This document shows, piece after piece, positions 48,188 through 58,324 of a DNA stretch of 64,000 bases. This DNA is from Luminiphilus sp. (lineage in GTDB: Bacteria; Pseudomonadota; Gammaproteobacteria; Pseudomonadales; Halieaceae). The notes beneath the pieces were generated by a model. It was not told where the DNA came from and made no database searches. It worked only from the letters and a program-made list of their open reading frames with translations. Positions within the stretch are counted from its first letter, which is position 1, and the number at the start of each line of letters is the position of its first letter. A program made the translations under genes and the position numbers. The stretch lies in contig JAAXJC010000151.1 of the NCBI GenBank assembly GCA_012270045.1, positions 1 to 64,000 of the forward strand, written 5' to 3'.

Positions 48188-49624
48188 TCAGGGATTGTCC
48201 GGGCCCCCGGTTGGGGTGCTGCTGCCCGCGCCTGCCAGCTGATCGATCATGGCCCGCCAGAACAACAGGGAGTCCCGAATACTGCGCTTGGGCACCCGTT
48301 CATTGAGGCCGTGGGCAAAGCTGTCCCGGGGGTTGATGAAGATGCCGGTCAGGCTGTAGCTGGGGATGCCCGCCGCCCGGAAAAAGGCGCCGTCGGTAGT
48401 GCCCGACCCCATTTGCGGAATGACCGGCACCCCGGGGTAGAGCGGCTCCAGGCTGGTTTTGATGGCGGTCATGATCTCGGCATTGAAGGGCGAGGCATCA
48501 CTGGACACCGGCTCGCCAACAACGCGCCATTCAAGCTCCGGGTCATCCGCGACCTGCTGCAGTACCTGCAGGGTGGGCTGCACCCCGTTGCCGGGAAAAA
48601 TGCGACAGTTGACGGTCGCCGTGGCGGACTGGGGCAGGGCATTCTCCGCGTGGCCTCCGGCGAGCATGGTGGGTATGCAGGTTGTACCCAGTGTTCCCAC
48701 GTACTCGGGTTGCTGACGTAGCAGGTCAATGGCGGCTGTATCGGAGGGGTCGGCGACTATCCGCGCCATGGCGTCTCCGACCTCGCCACCTACCAGGGGG
48801 GCCGTGCGCTCGAAGTAGGTCAGGGTGATTTCATTGGTCTGCAGGGGGAAACGGTAGGCCTGCAGTCGCTTCAGGGCATCGGCCAGGTCATAAATGGCGT
48901 TGTCGTCCCGGGGCATGGAACTGTGGCCGCCTGGGTTGCGGGCGGTTACCGCGAAGGTGGCATAGGTTTTTTCCGCAAAGCCGACTTTAAACTGAAACGC
49001 CTCCCCGGCATCGTTCAGGGAGCCGCCGCCCCCGTCCACCACGAACGCGAACTCGGCATCTATCTCGTCCCGGTAGTCCCGGGTCAATTGTTGCACGGTG
49101 GCCTGGTAGGACTCCTCGTCACCGGTGAAAGCGATCACCAGATCCCGGTTGGGCACATACCCCTCTTCCTTCAGGGCGATAAACAGGGTGGTGAGGATGG
49201 ACACATCAAACTTGTTGTCCAGCACGCCGCGCCCGAAGTAGAAGGTGTCATCCTCCTGCAACTCAAAGGGGTTGCGCACCCAGTCGTTTGGATCTGCCGG
49301 CACCACGTCCATGTGCGAGGAAAACAGAATCGGCCGACGGCCACTGCTGCCGTCGCCCCGGTAGCGCACCAGTAGCGATGCGGTTTCCCCCAGTGGCACG
49401 ATCTGAACCGCAGTTTCCGGGAATCCCGCCGCCAGGAAATGACGCCGAAGGGTTTCAGCGTAATCGGGTACCTGACCCAGCCCGTAGGCGGTTTCCCGCC
49501 GGATGGCATCCCGCAGCAGGGACTCGGCCATGGCTTCATAGCGGTTGGCATCCGCCGCGCCCGCTGGGGCACAGGTCAGCATCAGGCACAGGGTTGCCAG
49601 GAGCGATAAGGCTTTGCTGGACAT
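48188..49624 (-). CDS. secreted M20-family metallopeptidase
   Basis: Signal peptide; ILFSSHMDVVPADPNDW; FYFGRGVLDNKFDVSIL; VIAFTGDEESYQATVQQL; FAHGLNERVPKRSI. Confidence 0.9.
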   Translation of the reverse strand: MSSKALSLLATLCLMLTCAPAGAADANRYEAMAESLLRDAIRRETAYGLGQVPDYAETLRRHFLAAGFPETAVQIVPLGETASLLVRYRGDGSSGRRPILFSSHMDVVPADPNDWVRNPFELQEDDTFYFGRGVLDNKFDVSILTTLFIALKEEGYVPNRDLVIAFTGDEESYQATVQQLTRDYRDEIDAEFAFVVDGGGGSLNDAGEAFQFKVGFAEKTYATFAVTARNPGGHSSMPRDDNAIYDLADALKRLQAYRFPLQTNEITLTYFERTAPLVGGEVGDAMARIVADPSDTAAIDLLRQQPEYVGTLGTTCIPTMLAGGHAENALPQSATATVNCRIFPGNGVQPTLQVLQQVADDPELEWRVVGEPVSSDASPFNAEIMTAIKTSLEPLYPGVPVIPQMGSGTTDGAFFRAAGIPSYSLTGIFINPRDSFAHGLNERVPKRSIRDSLLFWRAMIDQLAGAGSSTPTGGPDNP

Positions 49625-49843
49625 GGTGATCTCCAAGGTTTGCTGGCGGCACTGCCCGGGACAGTATCCTCCGGCGGGGGCTGCAGTCCAGCCGCGGTTG
49701 CAGGACTGCGGCAGCCTGCAGCAACGTGGCGGACGCCCGTGTTCACCATGGCCGCCGAACCATTGAATTTTTTTTACCGGGAACGCCTGTGGTGTCTTAC
49801 CTTGCTCGCCATCCTGGGTTACCTTGCCCCGAAATAACAGGGC

Positions 49844-51139
49844 GTGGTCGCCGATGTCGACACCATGCCTTCGGGGTGCGGTTCAACGTGGCCGGTGCAG
49901 GGCACCGGGGTTGGGGTGGACATGGACGCGAATGATGGCAATCCGATCAGCGATGGCGTCGCCGTGCCTGACTTTTATCACTACCCCCAGGTCCCCCTGG
50001 CCGCTGCCGAGATGGCGGGGGATTTTCTCAACCTGACCTGGCCCGATGGCACACAGCTGCGCTGCCACCGCTACTGGCTACGCGAAAACGCCATCGGTCT
50101 GGGCGGCATTGATCCCGCCACCCGGGAGGGCCTGCTGGATCCGGCCGAGTTGCGGGACAGCATGTTGGTCGCCGCTGTCGAAGTGACCGCTGCAGGGGAT
50201 CTCACCGTTTATTGGCAACCCGATAACAGTTGCTGCCAATACCACGGCGGTTGGCTACGGCACATCGCCGAGGGTCAGCACCGGCCCGCCAGTTGGTTGC
50301 CTGAGCCAAGACCCTGGCGCTCGGAGACACTGGCCCAGCCGCCTCGACGCCTCGCACCCGCGGCGCTGGTGGATGACGGGGTGCTCTGCGATGCTCTCAA
50401 TGACCTCATTGAGCTGGGGGTCTGTGTGTTGGAGCAGGCGCCATCGGAACCCGGCTTCCTGAGCACCCTGGCGGAACGTATCGGTCCGGTTAGGGATAGC
50501 AACTTCGGAGCCCTGTGGGATGTGCTGGCCGATGTCGCCCTCGCCGGTGATGCCGCCACCAACAGCACGGCCAATACGGGATTTCGACTGGGCCCCCATA
50601 CTGATTTGCCGACCCGGGAGGTGCCCCCCGGCTACCAGTTTTTGCATTGCCTGGTGAATGAGGCCGACGGTGGCGAGTCGACCCTGACCGATGGGGCTGC
50701 GCTGGTGGCTGCCCTGCGTGAGACCAGCCCGGAAGACTATGAACTGCTGAGCACCCGCCACTGGATTTTCTTCAATCGCGGTCCCGGTATAGACCACCGC
50801 TGGTCGGCGCCCATCATCGATCATTCCTGCGGCGACGGCCTGCTGCCCACCCTGCGTGCGTTCTACCCGGTACGGGCGTTCCCGGATATGCCCGAGTCCG
50901 ACGTGCCCCGGGCCTATGAGGCGTTGCGGCGCTTCCACCGGCTCGCGGATGACCCCCGGTTTGAACTGACCTTCCGCCTGGGGCCCGGAGACATAATGTG
51001 CTTTGATAATCGCCGGGTGTTGCACGGCCGCAAGGCGTTTTCGGGTTCCGGCAAACGCCATCTGCAGGGCATCTACATGGACCGGGATGAAATCCTGTCC
51101 CGGGCCCGGGCGCTCAATCGGGCCCGGGCGGCCCACTGA
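49844..51139 (+). CDS. gamma-butyrobetaine dioxygenase-like (DUF971-type N-domain + TauD/BBOX)
   Basis: LNLTWPDGTQLRCHRYWLRENA N-domain; NTGFRLGPHTDLPTREVPPGYQFLHCLVNEADGGESTLTDG HxD; GDIMCFDNRRVLHGRKAF; start may be ATG 49922. Confidence 0.83.
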   Translation: MVADVDTMPSGCGSTWPVQGTGVGVDMDANDGNPISDGVAVPDFYHYPQVPLAAAEMAGDFLNLTWPDGTQLRCHRYWLRENAIGLGGIDPATREGLLDPAELRDSMLVAAVEVTAAGDLTVYWQPDNSCCQYHGGWLRHIAEGQHRPASWLPEPRPWRSETLAQPPRRLAPAALVDDGVLCDALNDLIELGVCVLEQAPSEPGFLSTLAERIGPVRDSNFGALWDVLADVALAGDAATNSTANTGFRLGPHTDLPTREVPPGYQFLHCLVNEADGGESTLTDGAALVAALRETSPEDYELLSTRHWIFFNRGPGIDHRWSAPIIDHSCGDGLLPTLRAFYPVRAFPDMPESDVPRAYEALRRFHRLADDPRFELTFRLGPGDIMCFDNRRVLHGRKAFSGSGKRHLQGIYMDRDEILSRARALNRARAAH

Positions 51140-51180
51140 TAAAAAACCCTGAAACCCACTTCAATTGAACAGGATGCGAT

Positions 51181-52092
51181 ATGCCTCTGGCCATGCGAAA
51201 AAAAGTATTTATCACGGCGGCCCTGACCGGCTCCGGCAGCACCCAGGACCGCAGCGACAAGGTTCCCCGCAGTCCGGAGCAAATCGCCCAGGCAGCAATC
51301 GATGCCGCCAAAGCGGGTGCTGCGGTGGTGCACTGCCACGTGCGCGACCCCGACACCGGGGCCCCCGCCCGGGATGTGCACCTGTACCGTGAGGTTGTAG
51401 AGCGAATCAGGTCCTCAGAAGTCGACGTGGTGATCAACCTGACCGCAGGTATGGGCGGGGATATTGTTTTCGGTCCCACCGATGCGCCCCTGCCCCTGGC
51501 GGAGCAGGGTACCGACATGGTGGGGGCCGCTGAGCGGGTCGCCCATCTGGAAGCCTGTCTGCCCGAAATCGCCACCCTCGATTGCGGCACCATGAATTTC
51601 GCCGAGGCCGACTACGTCATGACCAATACCCCAGGTATGCTCAGGGATATGGCCGGTCGCATGGCGGATCTGGGTATCCAGATCGAAATAGAGGCCTTCG
51701 ACACCGGCCATCTCTGGTTTGCCCGTCAGCTGGTGGACGAGGGCATCATACCGGCGCCGGTGATGGTGCAGCTGTGCATGGGTATCCCCTGGGGGGCCCC
51801 CGATGACCTCAACACCTTCATGGCCATGGTCAACAACGTGCCCCGGGACTGGCTGTACTCGGCCTTCTCCATTGGCCGACACCAAATGCCCTATGTGGCG
51901 GCGGCGGTGTTGTCAGGTGCCAACGTGCGTGTGGGACTGGAAGACAATCTCTGGCTGGAGAAGGGTCGCCTGGCAACCAATGCCGAGCTGGTCGAGCGGG
52001 CGGTGACCATCATTGAGGCGATGGGGGTAGAGGTCATGACCCCCGATGAAGTTCGCACAGAGCTCCAGCTCACCAAACGAGCCTTGCCCTGA
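51181..52092 (+). CDS. beta-keto acid cleavage enzyme (BKACE, DUF849), putative dehydrocarnitine cleavage
   Basis: KVFITAALTGSGSTQDRSDKVPRSPEQIAQAAIDAAKAGAAVVHCHVRDPDTGAPARDVHLYREVVERI. Confidence 0.88.
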   Translation: MPLAMRKKVFITAALTGSGSTQDRSDKVPRSPEQIAQAAIDAAKAGAAVVHCHVRDPDTGAPARDVHLYREVVERIRSSEVDVVINLTAGMGGDIVFGPTDAPLPLAEQGTDMVGAAERVAHLEACLPEIATLDCGTMNFAEADYVMTNTPGMLRDMAGRMADLGIQIEIEAFDTGHLWFARQLVDEGIIPAPVMVQLCMGIPWGAPDDLNTFMAMVNNVPRDWLYSAFSIGRHQMPYVAAAVLSGANVRVGLEDNLWLEKGRLATNAELVERAVTIIEAMGVEVMTPDEVRTELQLTKRALP

Positions 52093-53063
52093 TGCCGGTG
52101 GCCGCCGTTGTTGGAGGGGGCGTCATCGGCTCCGCCTGGGCGTCACGATTTCTGTTGCAGGGTTGGGACGTTGCTTTTCACGACCCGGCACCCAACTCGG
52201 AAGCGGTGCTGAATGGGGTACTGGCCAAAGCGCGCCGCTGGGTGCCCCAGGTCTATGACGACTTGCCGGAGGAGGGAACCCTGACCCTTTGCGCCAGCAT
52301 CGCCGAGGCGGTGACAGGCGCTGAATGGATCCAGGAATCCACCCCCGAGCGGCTGGAGATCAAGCGCGCTGTGCTGGCTGAGATCCAGGCTGCCTGTGCC
52401 GAAACGGCGATTGTCGCCTCATCCACCTCCGGCTTCATGCCCTCGGAGTTACAGGCCGACTCGATCCGCCCGGAACAGATACTGGTGGCCCACCCCTACA
52501 ATCCGGTGTACCTGCTGCCCATTGTCGAGTGTGTGCCCTCCGGGGTGGTGCCCGAGGCCACCATTGAACGTGCCGAAGCCATCCTGGGAGGCATCGGTAT
52601 GAAGCCCATTACCCTGCGTGCCGAGATACCCGCCCATGTCGGTGACCGACTGCTGGAGGCTGTCTGGCGCGAGGCCCTGTGGCTGATCAAGGATGGCGTT
52701 GCCACCACCGGCCAGATCGACGACATCATGACCCATGGCTTCGGACTGCGCTGGGCACAGAAGGGTCTGTTCGAGACCTACCGCACGGCGGGGGGCGAGG
52801 CCGGGATGAAGCATTTCCTGGAGCAGTTCGGGCCCTGCCTGCAATGGCCCTGGACCAAGCTAACCGATGTCCCGGACCTGGACGACAGCCTGATCGACAC
52901 CATTGTTCGGCAGTCCGATGCCCAGGCCGCCGGACGCTCAGTGAGTGAGCTGGAGGATGAGCGGGACGCCAATCTGGTCGCCATGTTGAAAGCCCTGAGG
53001 GGACAGGACAGCGCCGCGGGCGCCTTCCTCAATGATCTCGGCGCCGCAACGAGCAGCAGCTGA
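52092..53063 (+). CDS. lcdH: L-carnitine 3-dehydrogenase-like (3-hydroxyacyl-CoA dehydrogenase family)
   Basis: AAVVGGGVIGSAWASRFLLQGWDVAFHDP; VASSTSGFMPSEL; LVAHPYNPVYLLPIVE; TGQIDDIMTHGFGLRWAQKG; TGATG overlap with BKACE. Confidence 0.85.
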   Translation: MPVAAVVGGGVIGSAWASRFLLQGWDVAFHDPAPNSEAVLNGVLAKARRWVPQVYDDLPEEGTLTLCASIAEAVTGAEWIQESTPERLEIKRAVLAEIQAACAETAIVASSTSGFMPSELQADSIRPEQILVAHPYNPVYLLPIVECVPSGVVPEATIERAEAILGGIGMKPITLRAEIPAHVGDRLLEAVWREALWLIKDGVATTGQIDDIMTHGFGLRWAQKGLFETYRTAGGEAGMKHFLEQFGPCLQWPWTKLTDVPDLDDSLIDTIVRQSDAQAAGRSVSELEDERDANLVAMLKALRGQDSAAGAFLNDLGAATSSS

Positions 53064-53116
53064 ATCAGGATAGCCGGGACGCCACCGATGGCGCCGGCAG
53101 CACTGCAGCAGCCACG

Positions 53117-54079
53117 TCAGTCCGGGAGCGTGCCCAGGTCAAAGCCGGTGGCAGTGGGCTGGGTGTCGGACCAGTTGGTGCGCCACACCTCCCGTGACAC
53201 CGCCCCCACTGGCACCGGGGCGCGATCGAAGCCCGGCTGCCGGTCCATCAGTGGCTGCACCAGGACATCGTGCCGGGGCACGATGAAGAACGGGAAGCTG
53301 TAGCGCTGGGCCCCGGATCGATTGACCACCTTGTGGGGCGTAGAGACAAAGTAGCCCCCGGACCACAGCTCCAGCAGGTCGCCGATGTTGACTACCAGTT
53401 CCCCGTCGCCTGGGTTCACCTCCAGCCAGTTGTCACTGCCCCTGGGTCGCAGCCACAGGCCGCCAACGGTATCCGGGAACAGCAGCGTGAGGGCGTCGGT
53501 ATCCTTGTGGGGATGAATCCCAAAGCCGTCCCGTTCCGGCGCCATGGGCGGGTAGTGCAGCAGGGTCATATTGGTCAGGGGTTGGTCGAACAGAGTTAGA
53601 AACCATGCCGGGTCAACCGCCATCATGCCGGCGATGAGGGTCAGCAGCCGCTGGCCCACCCCCTCGCAGGCCTGCCAGTAAGCCAGCACTGTCTCCCGCA
53701 ACCCCGGCGGCTGTTCTGGCCAGTGATTGGGGCCGTAGAGATCGCAGTGCGCGCAGATCGGATCGGAAGCGGCTATCTCCTGGTGTAGCTTGTAGCCCTC
53801 ATAGTGGTCGGCTTCGGTGCCCTCGGTGTTGGGAGAGAAGAAGCCCAGTGGGATGTAACCCCGGTAGTTGTCCGGGGTAATCGCGTCTCGCAGCTTGTCA
53901 TCCAGTGGCCGGGAAAAGTAGGCGGCCAACAGCGCCCGGAGGGCGGACACCTGGGCCGCGGGTATGCCATGGCCCCTAACCCGGACGAAGCCGACGGTGG
54001 TCAGGGCCTGCTCCAGCACAGGTGACACGCTGCAATCGCTGTCCCCGAGGTTAATGCTCGGGATGCTGTGCTCGGCCAT
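53117..54079 (-). CDS. isopenicillin N synthase-family Fe(II)/2OG dioxygenase
   Basis: SIPSINLGD...; FGIHPHKDTDALTLLFPDTVGGLWLRPRGSDNWLEVNPGDGELVVNIGDLLELWSGGYFVSTPHKVVN. Confidence 0.9.
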   Translation of the reverse strand: MAEHSIPSINLGDSDCSVSPVLEQALTTVGFVRVRGHGIPAAQVSALRALLAAYFSRPLDDKLRDAITPDNYRGYIPLGFFSPNTEGTEADHYEGYKLHQEIAASDPICAHCDLYGPNHWPEQPPGLRETVLAYWQACEGVGQRLLTLIAGMMAVDPAWFLTLFDQPLTNMTLLHYPPMAPERDGFGIHPHKDTDALTLLFPDTVGGLWLRPRGSDNWLEVNPGDGELVVNIGDLLELWSGGYFVSTPHKVVNRSGAQRYSFPFFIVPRHDVLVQPLMDRQPGFDRAPVPVGAVSREVWRTNWSDTQPTATGFDLGTLPD

Positions 54080-54241
54080 GTTCCCCAGCCTCCAGTGTGC
54101 CCCGGGCCGTCCGCGGGGTGGCTGGCGGTGGCAGGGCGTCATGCCCCATCATGGTGGATCGGTTCGATTCCTGTAAAGCGCGGGTCGCCTTCGCTATTGC
54201 CCGGGCCGGGGGCATAATCCGCCCATAGATAGGGGTAAGCT

Positions 54242-55297
54242 ATGGCCATCGTCGACAGTGCCCGGGGCACCCGGAGGACATCCCATGCCGCCTTTCGTGT
54301 TCTGCGCGTCTCGGGTTGCTGCCTGCTGGGCCTTGTACTGCTGATGGTCCTGTCGGCGCCAGACCCGATGGCGGCCGCCACGGCGGCACCGGTGCCCAAG
54401 GCGGTGTTGGTGCTGGTCGATGGCGTTCCCGCCGATGTGATCGAGCGGGTTGCCACTCCCCATCTTGACGCCATTGCCGACCGGGGGGGCTATACCCCTG
54501 CGCAGGTGGGGGGCGCGGTGGGAACAGCGACCGAGACCCCTACCGTCTCGGCCCCCGGTTATATGAGCCTGCTCACCGGCACCTGGGCCAACAAGCACAG
54601 GGTCCGGGGCAACTACGATCTTGAACCCGATTACAGCTACTGGAGCCTGTTCCGACTGGCGAAGGCAGTGACACCAGCCCTGCAGACCGGGGTGTTTTCC
54701 ACCTGGACCGACAACCGCACGGTGCTGTTGGGTGCAGGTCTGGCCGAAACCGGGGGCCTGGCCATCGACCATGTCGCCGATGGCTTCGAACAGGACAGCT
54801 CGCGTTTCCCGCCCCTGGCAGACGACCGACATATCCAACAGATCGATCGACATGTCGCCGCCGAGGCGGCCCGGGTGCTGTCGGCCCATGGGCCTGATTT
54901 GTCCTGGGTTTATTTGCAATACACCGACGATGTCGGCCATGCCCTGGGTGACGGTCCTGAGTTCGATGCAGCGGTCGGCGTCATGGACGAACTGGTGGGA
55001 CAGATCTGGGATGCGGTGCAGCAGCGCCAGCATCGGAATGCTGAGGACTGGCTGGTACTGGTCACCACCGACCACGGCCGGGATGTTGCCACCGGCCGGG
55101 ATCACGGCGGGCAAAGTCCCCGGGAGCGCAGGATATGGATGGTGACCAACAGCGCCCGGCTCACTGATGATTTTCATGGGCAAGCGACCATAGTGGACAT
55201 CTATCCCTCGATCGCGGCCCATCTGGGGATCATCATTCCCCAGACCGTGGCCGCGGGGCTGGAGGGTCGTTCCTTTATAGCTCCAGCTGGAAATTAA
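54242..55297 (+). CDS. alkaline phosphatase superfamily phosphodiesterase (nucleotide pyrophosphatase/NPP-like), secreted
   Basis: VLVLVDGVPADV; PTVSAPGYMSLLTGTW; YTDDVGHALG; TTDHGRDVATGRDHGGQSP metal-ligand motifs; N-terminal hydrophobic segment. Confidence 0.83.
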   Translation: MAIVDSARGTRRTSHAAFRVLRVSGCCLLGLVLLMVLSAPDPMAAATAAPVPKAVLVLVDGVPADVIERVATPHLDAIADRGGYTPAQVGGAVGTATETPTVSAPGYMSLLTGTWANKHRVRGNYDLEPDYSYWSLFRLAKAVTPALQTGVFSTWTDNRTVLLGAGLAETGGLAIDHVADGFEQDSSRFPPLADDRHIQQIDRHVAAEAARVLSAHGPDLSWVYLQYTDDVGHALGDGPEFDAAVGVMDELVGQIWDAVQQRQHRNAEDWLVLVTTDHGRDVATGRDHGGQSPRERRIWMVTNSARLTDDFHGQATIVDIYPSIAAHLGIIIPQTVAAGLEGRSFIAPAGN

Positions 55298-55478
55298 GGG
55301 CGATTGGCGGTCGCGACGCATTGAGCCCGTGAGGTCCGGACACCTACACTGTGGCCTGGCGCGGGTGGAGTTCCGGGGCGAGTATGGGATTTTGTTTTGG
55401 CCGGGGCACTATCAACCGTGGACTATCCTGTCCGGGCCGACGGGGTACTGGGTTACCGAGCAGGGGGACTGAAGGCCT

Positions 55479-57200
55479 TTGACTGAGTTCGATTACATTG
55501 TGGTGGGGGCGGGCTCTGCCGGTTGTGTACTGGCCAACCGCCTCACCGAAGACGGCCGGCATTCGGTGTTGCTGATCGAAGCGGGTAAAGACGATCGCAG
55601 CCTGTTCATCCGCATGCCCACCGCCCTGTCGATCCCCATGAATACCCCCCGGTTCAATTGGGGTTTCTGGGGCCAGCCCGAACCCGGCCTGGACGGACGG
55701 CGCATGGACTGTGCACGGGGCAAGGTGCTGGGTGGCTCCTCGGCCATTAACGGCATGGTGTATGTCCGCGGCCATGCTGAAGATTTTGATGACTGGGCCC
55801 GGGACGGCGCGACCGGCTGGGGCTACGCCGACTGCCTGCCCTATTTCAAACGTGCGGAGCGCTGGATGGGGGGCGAGGATGCCTGGCGAGGTGGCTCGGG
55901 CCCGGTCGATACCTGCAATGGCAACAACATGAGCAACCCGCTTTACCGTGCCTTCATCGCTGCCGGTGATGAGGCGGGTTACGGTACCACCGAGGATTAC
56001 AACGGCTATCGCCAGGAGGGCTTCGGCCCCATGCACATGACAGTGCGCCGGGGAGAGCGCTGCTCAACCGACCTGGCGTACCTGGCACCGGCCCGGGGGC
56101 GACCGAACCTGACGGTGATTACCCAGGCGGAAGTAGACACCCTGCTGCTATCGGGACAGCGGGTGACGGGCGTGCGGTACCGGCACCGGGGTGATGTGGC
56201 AACTGCCCAGGCCCGCAGTGAGGTCATCCTCAGTGCTGGTTCCATCGGTTCCCCCACCATCCTGCAGCGCTCCGGTATCGGTCCGGCGCCGGTACTCGCC
56301 GGGGCCGGGGTGGCTCTGCAGCACGAACTGCCGGGTGTCGGCGAGAACCTGCAGGATCATCTCGAGGTGTATTTCCAGTACCGCTGCAAACTACCCATCA
56401 CCGTCAATGGTCATCTCGGTTGGCTGGCGAAGCTGCGTATCGGGGTCCAGTGGCTGTTGACCAAAACAGGGCTGGGTGCCACCAATCATTTTGAGTCCTG
56501 CGGCTTTATTCGTTCCCGGGCCGGACTCGCCGCCCCGGATGTCCAATACCATTTCCTGCCTGCGGCAATCCGCTATGACGGTCGGGCCGCCTTTGCCGGG
56601 CATGGCTTTCAGGTTCACGTGGGCCCCAACAAACCCGAAAGTCGCGGCACGGTACGTATCTCCGGACCCAATGCCGGGGATGAACCCCATATTCTTTTTA
56701 ATTACCTCGCCACCGACCGGGATCGGGCGGACTGGCGCAGCTGCCTGCGCCTGACCCGGGAGATCCTCCAGCAACCGGCACTGGATGCCTACCGGGCCGA
56801 GGAGATCCAGCCGGCGGTGGACCTCTCCGATGACGAAGCCCTGGACGCCTGGGTCAGGGCCAACGTCGAGACCGCTTACCACCCTTCCTGCTCCTGCAAA
56901 ATGGGTGCGGTGGATGACCCGATGGCGGTGGTCGATCCCGAATGTCGCGTGCGCGGTCTCGACGGTCTCAGGGTGGTGGACTCCTCGATCTTCCCGACTA
57001 TCCCCAACGGCAATCTCAATGCACCCACCATCATGGTCGCGGAGCGCGCTGCCGACCTGATACTGGGTAGGACCATGCTGCGCCAGGAGGTGGACGTCTG
57101 GCAGGCGCCCGAGTGGCAGCACCGCCAGCGCTCCGGCATTCCCCTGCGTCCGGTGCCGCCGGGGCCACCAGACCCGGGGCCTGAGGGCCGCTCACCGTGA
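55479..57200 (+). CDS. GMC oxidoreductase, choline dehydrogenase-like
   Basis: [84 protein letters not shown] start per ORF track. Confidence 0.9.
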   Translation: MTEFDYIVVGAGSAGCVLANRLTEDGRHSVLLIEAGKDDRSLFIRMPTALSIPMNTPRFNWGFWGQPEPGLDGRRMDCARGKVLGGSSAINGMVYVRGHAEDFDDWARDGATGWGYADCLPYFKRAERWMGGEDAWRGGSGPVDTCNGNNMSNPLYRAFIAAGDEAGYGTTEDYNGYRQEGFGPMHMTVRRGERCSTDLAYLAPARGRPNLTVITQAEVDTLLLSGQRVTGVRYRHRGDVATAQARSEVILSAGSIGSPTILQRSGIGPAPVLAGAGVALQHELPGVGENLQDHLEVYFQYRCKLPITVNGHLGWLAKLRIGVQWLLTKTGLGATNHFESCGFIRSRAGLAAPDVQYHFLPAAIRYDGRAAFAGHGFQVHVGPNKPESRGTVRISGPNAGDEPHILFNYLATDRDRADWRSCLRLTREILQQPALDAYRAEEIQPAVDLSDDEALDAWVRANVETAYHPSCSCKMGAVDDPMAVVDPECRVRGLDGLRVVDSSIFPTIPNGNLNAPTIMVAERAADLILGRTMLRQEVDVWQAPEWQHRQRSGIPLRPVPPGPPDPGPEGRSP

Positions 57201-58324
57201 CTCTTATCCTGTCGACAGCGATTCTGGTCACCACCCTGACCTCATTGGTGCTGGTCATCCGGTTTCGCAATACCCGAATCGAGGGCAGCGTTCCCGTGCC
57301 GGTGGTGACCTTCCTGGCGATCCTGTTTACCTCGGGGTTGGATGTCGGCCTGATCATGTTCCCCATGGTGGACTTCCAGACCTTCGCCAGTGAGCCCGAC
57401 TACGCCTTCGCCAACCCCCTGGCCCTGGAGTTCGGCTTCTGGGGTTTCCTGGTCTGGGGTTTTTATTTCCTGACCACCTTCTACTTCTGCATTGTCGAGC
57501 CCCGGCTGGGCCTGTTTGAAATTCCCGCCATAAAGTTCATCAACAACCTGACGATCATCGGCACCTGCGCTTTTACCGGCTACCTGTTCCTGCACTACCT
57601 GCCCGACTACATCAGCGGTATCCCGGACCCACTGCGTTACGGGGGTGTGGCTCTGGTGGTACTGGTGGCGGTGGTATCGAGCACCCACCTGCGTTTCGTT
57701 AAGGCCCTCAGCCTGGGCTCCACCGCCCTGTTCTTCCTGCTGATCCTGGGTGCCTTCCTGGCTTCGGGTGTCGGCCTCTCGGGTCTGGGGGGATCCCTGG
57801 CTGAACTGAGCGGTTACTTCGGGCAGCTGCACCGCTTCGTGTTGCCCATCAATGACTACCACGCCTTCTATCTGTTCTGGTGGTTCGCCTGGAGCATCAT
57901 GATCGGGCAGTTCGTGTCCCGGTTCGTCGGCGGCCTCACCGCCTGGCAGCTGTTGCTGGCGCTGTTGGTCGTGCCTTCCCTGCCGATCGCACTGTGGTTC
58001 GCAGTCCTGTACGGTTATTTCACCGGTGGCCTGGACGTCACCGGCGCGCTGGGTTGGGCCATGATCGCCGTCGGCGTGCTGTTCGTGGTCAATTCCCTGG
58101 ATTCGCTGACCCGCCTGTATACCCAGAACATCGGCCTGACCATAGAGCGTCTGGGCACCCCGGGTTATGTCGCAGTCAACTGGACCATACTCTTTGCCCT
58201 GGTTCTGGCCTTCCAGTTCACGCCGTTCAAGATCGAGTGGGTGGGACTGGTGGTGATCGGACTCTATGCCGCAGTCTATGCCCTGGTCTTCCTGCGCCGG
58301 GACCGGCTGGCGGCCAGTAGCTAG
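57197..58324 (+). CDS. short BCCT (betaine/carnitine/choline)-like transporter
   Basis: 375 aa, about ten hydrophobic segments; [35 protein letters not shown] resembles the BCCT 'YW.WW.SW.PFVG.F.AR.S.GRT' signature; overlaps GMC stop. Confidence 0.6.
   Translation: MTLILSTAILVTTLTSLVLVIRFRNTRIEGSVPVPVVTFLAILFTSGLDVGLIMFPMVDFQTFASEPDYAFANPLALEFGFWGFLVWGFYFLTTFYFCIVEPRLGLFEIPAIKFINNLTIIGTCAFTGYLFLHYLPDYISGIPDPLRYGGVALVVLVAVVSSTHLRFVKALSLGSTALFFLLILGAFLASGVGLSGLGGSLAELSGYFGQLHRFVLPINDYHAFYLFWWFAWSIMIGQFVSRFVGGLTAWQLLLALLVVPSLPIALWFAVLYGYFTGGLDVTGALGWAMIAVGVLFVVNSLDSLTRLYTQNIGLTIERLGTPGYVAVNWTILFALVLAFQFTPFKIEWVGLVVIGLYAAVYALVFLRRDRLAASS

Noticed and set aside
48026-48721. 231-aa plus-strand ORF opposite the M20 peptidase
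   Set aside because: No domain; the M20 metal motifs on the minus strand explain the coding signal.
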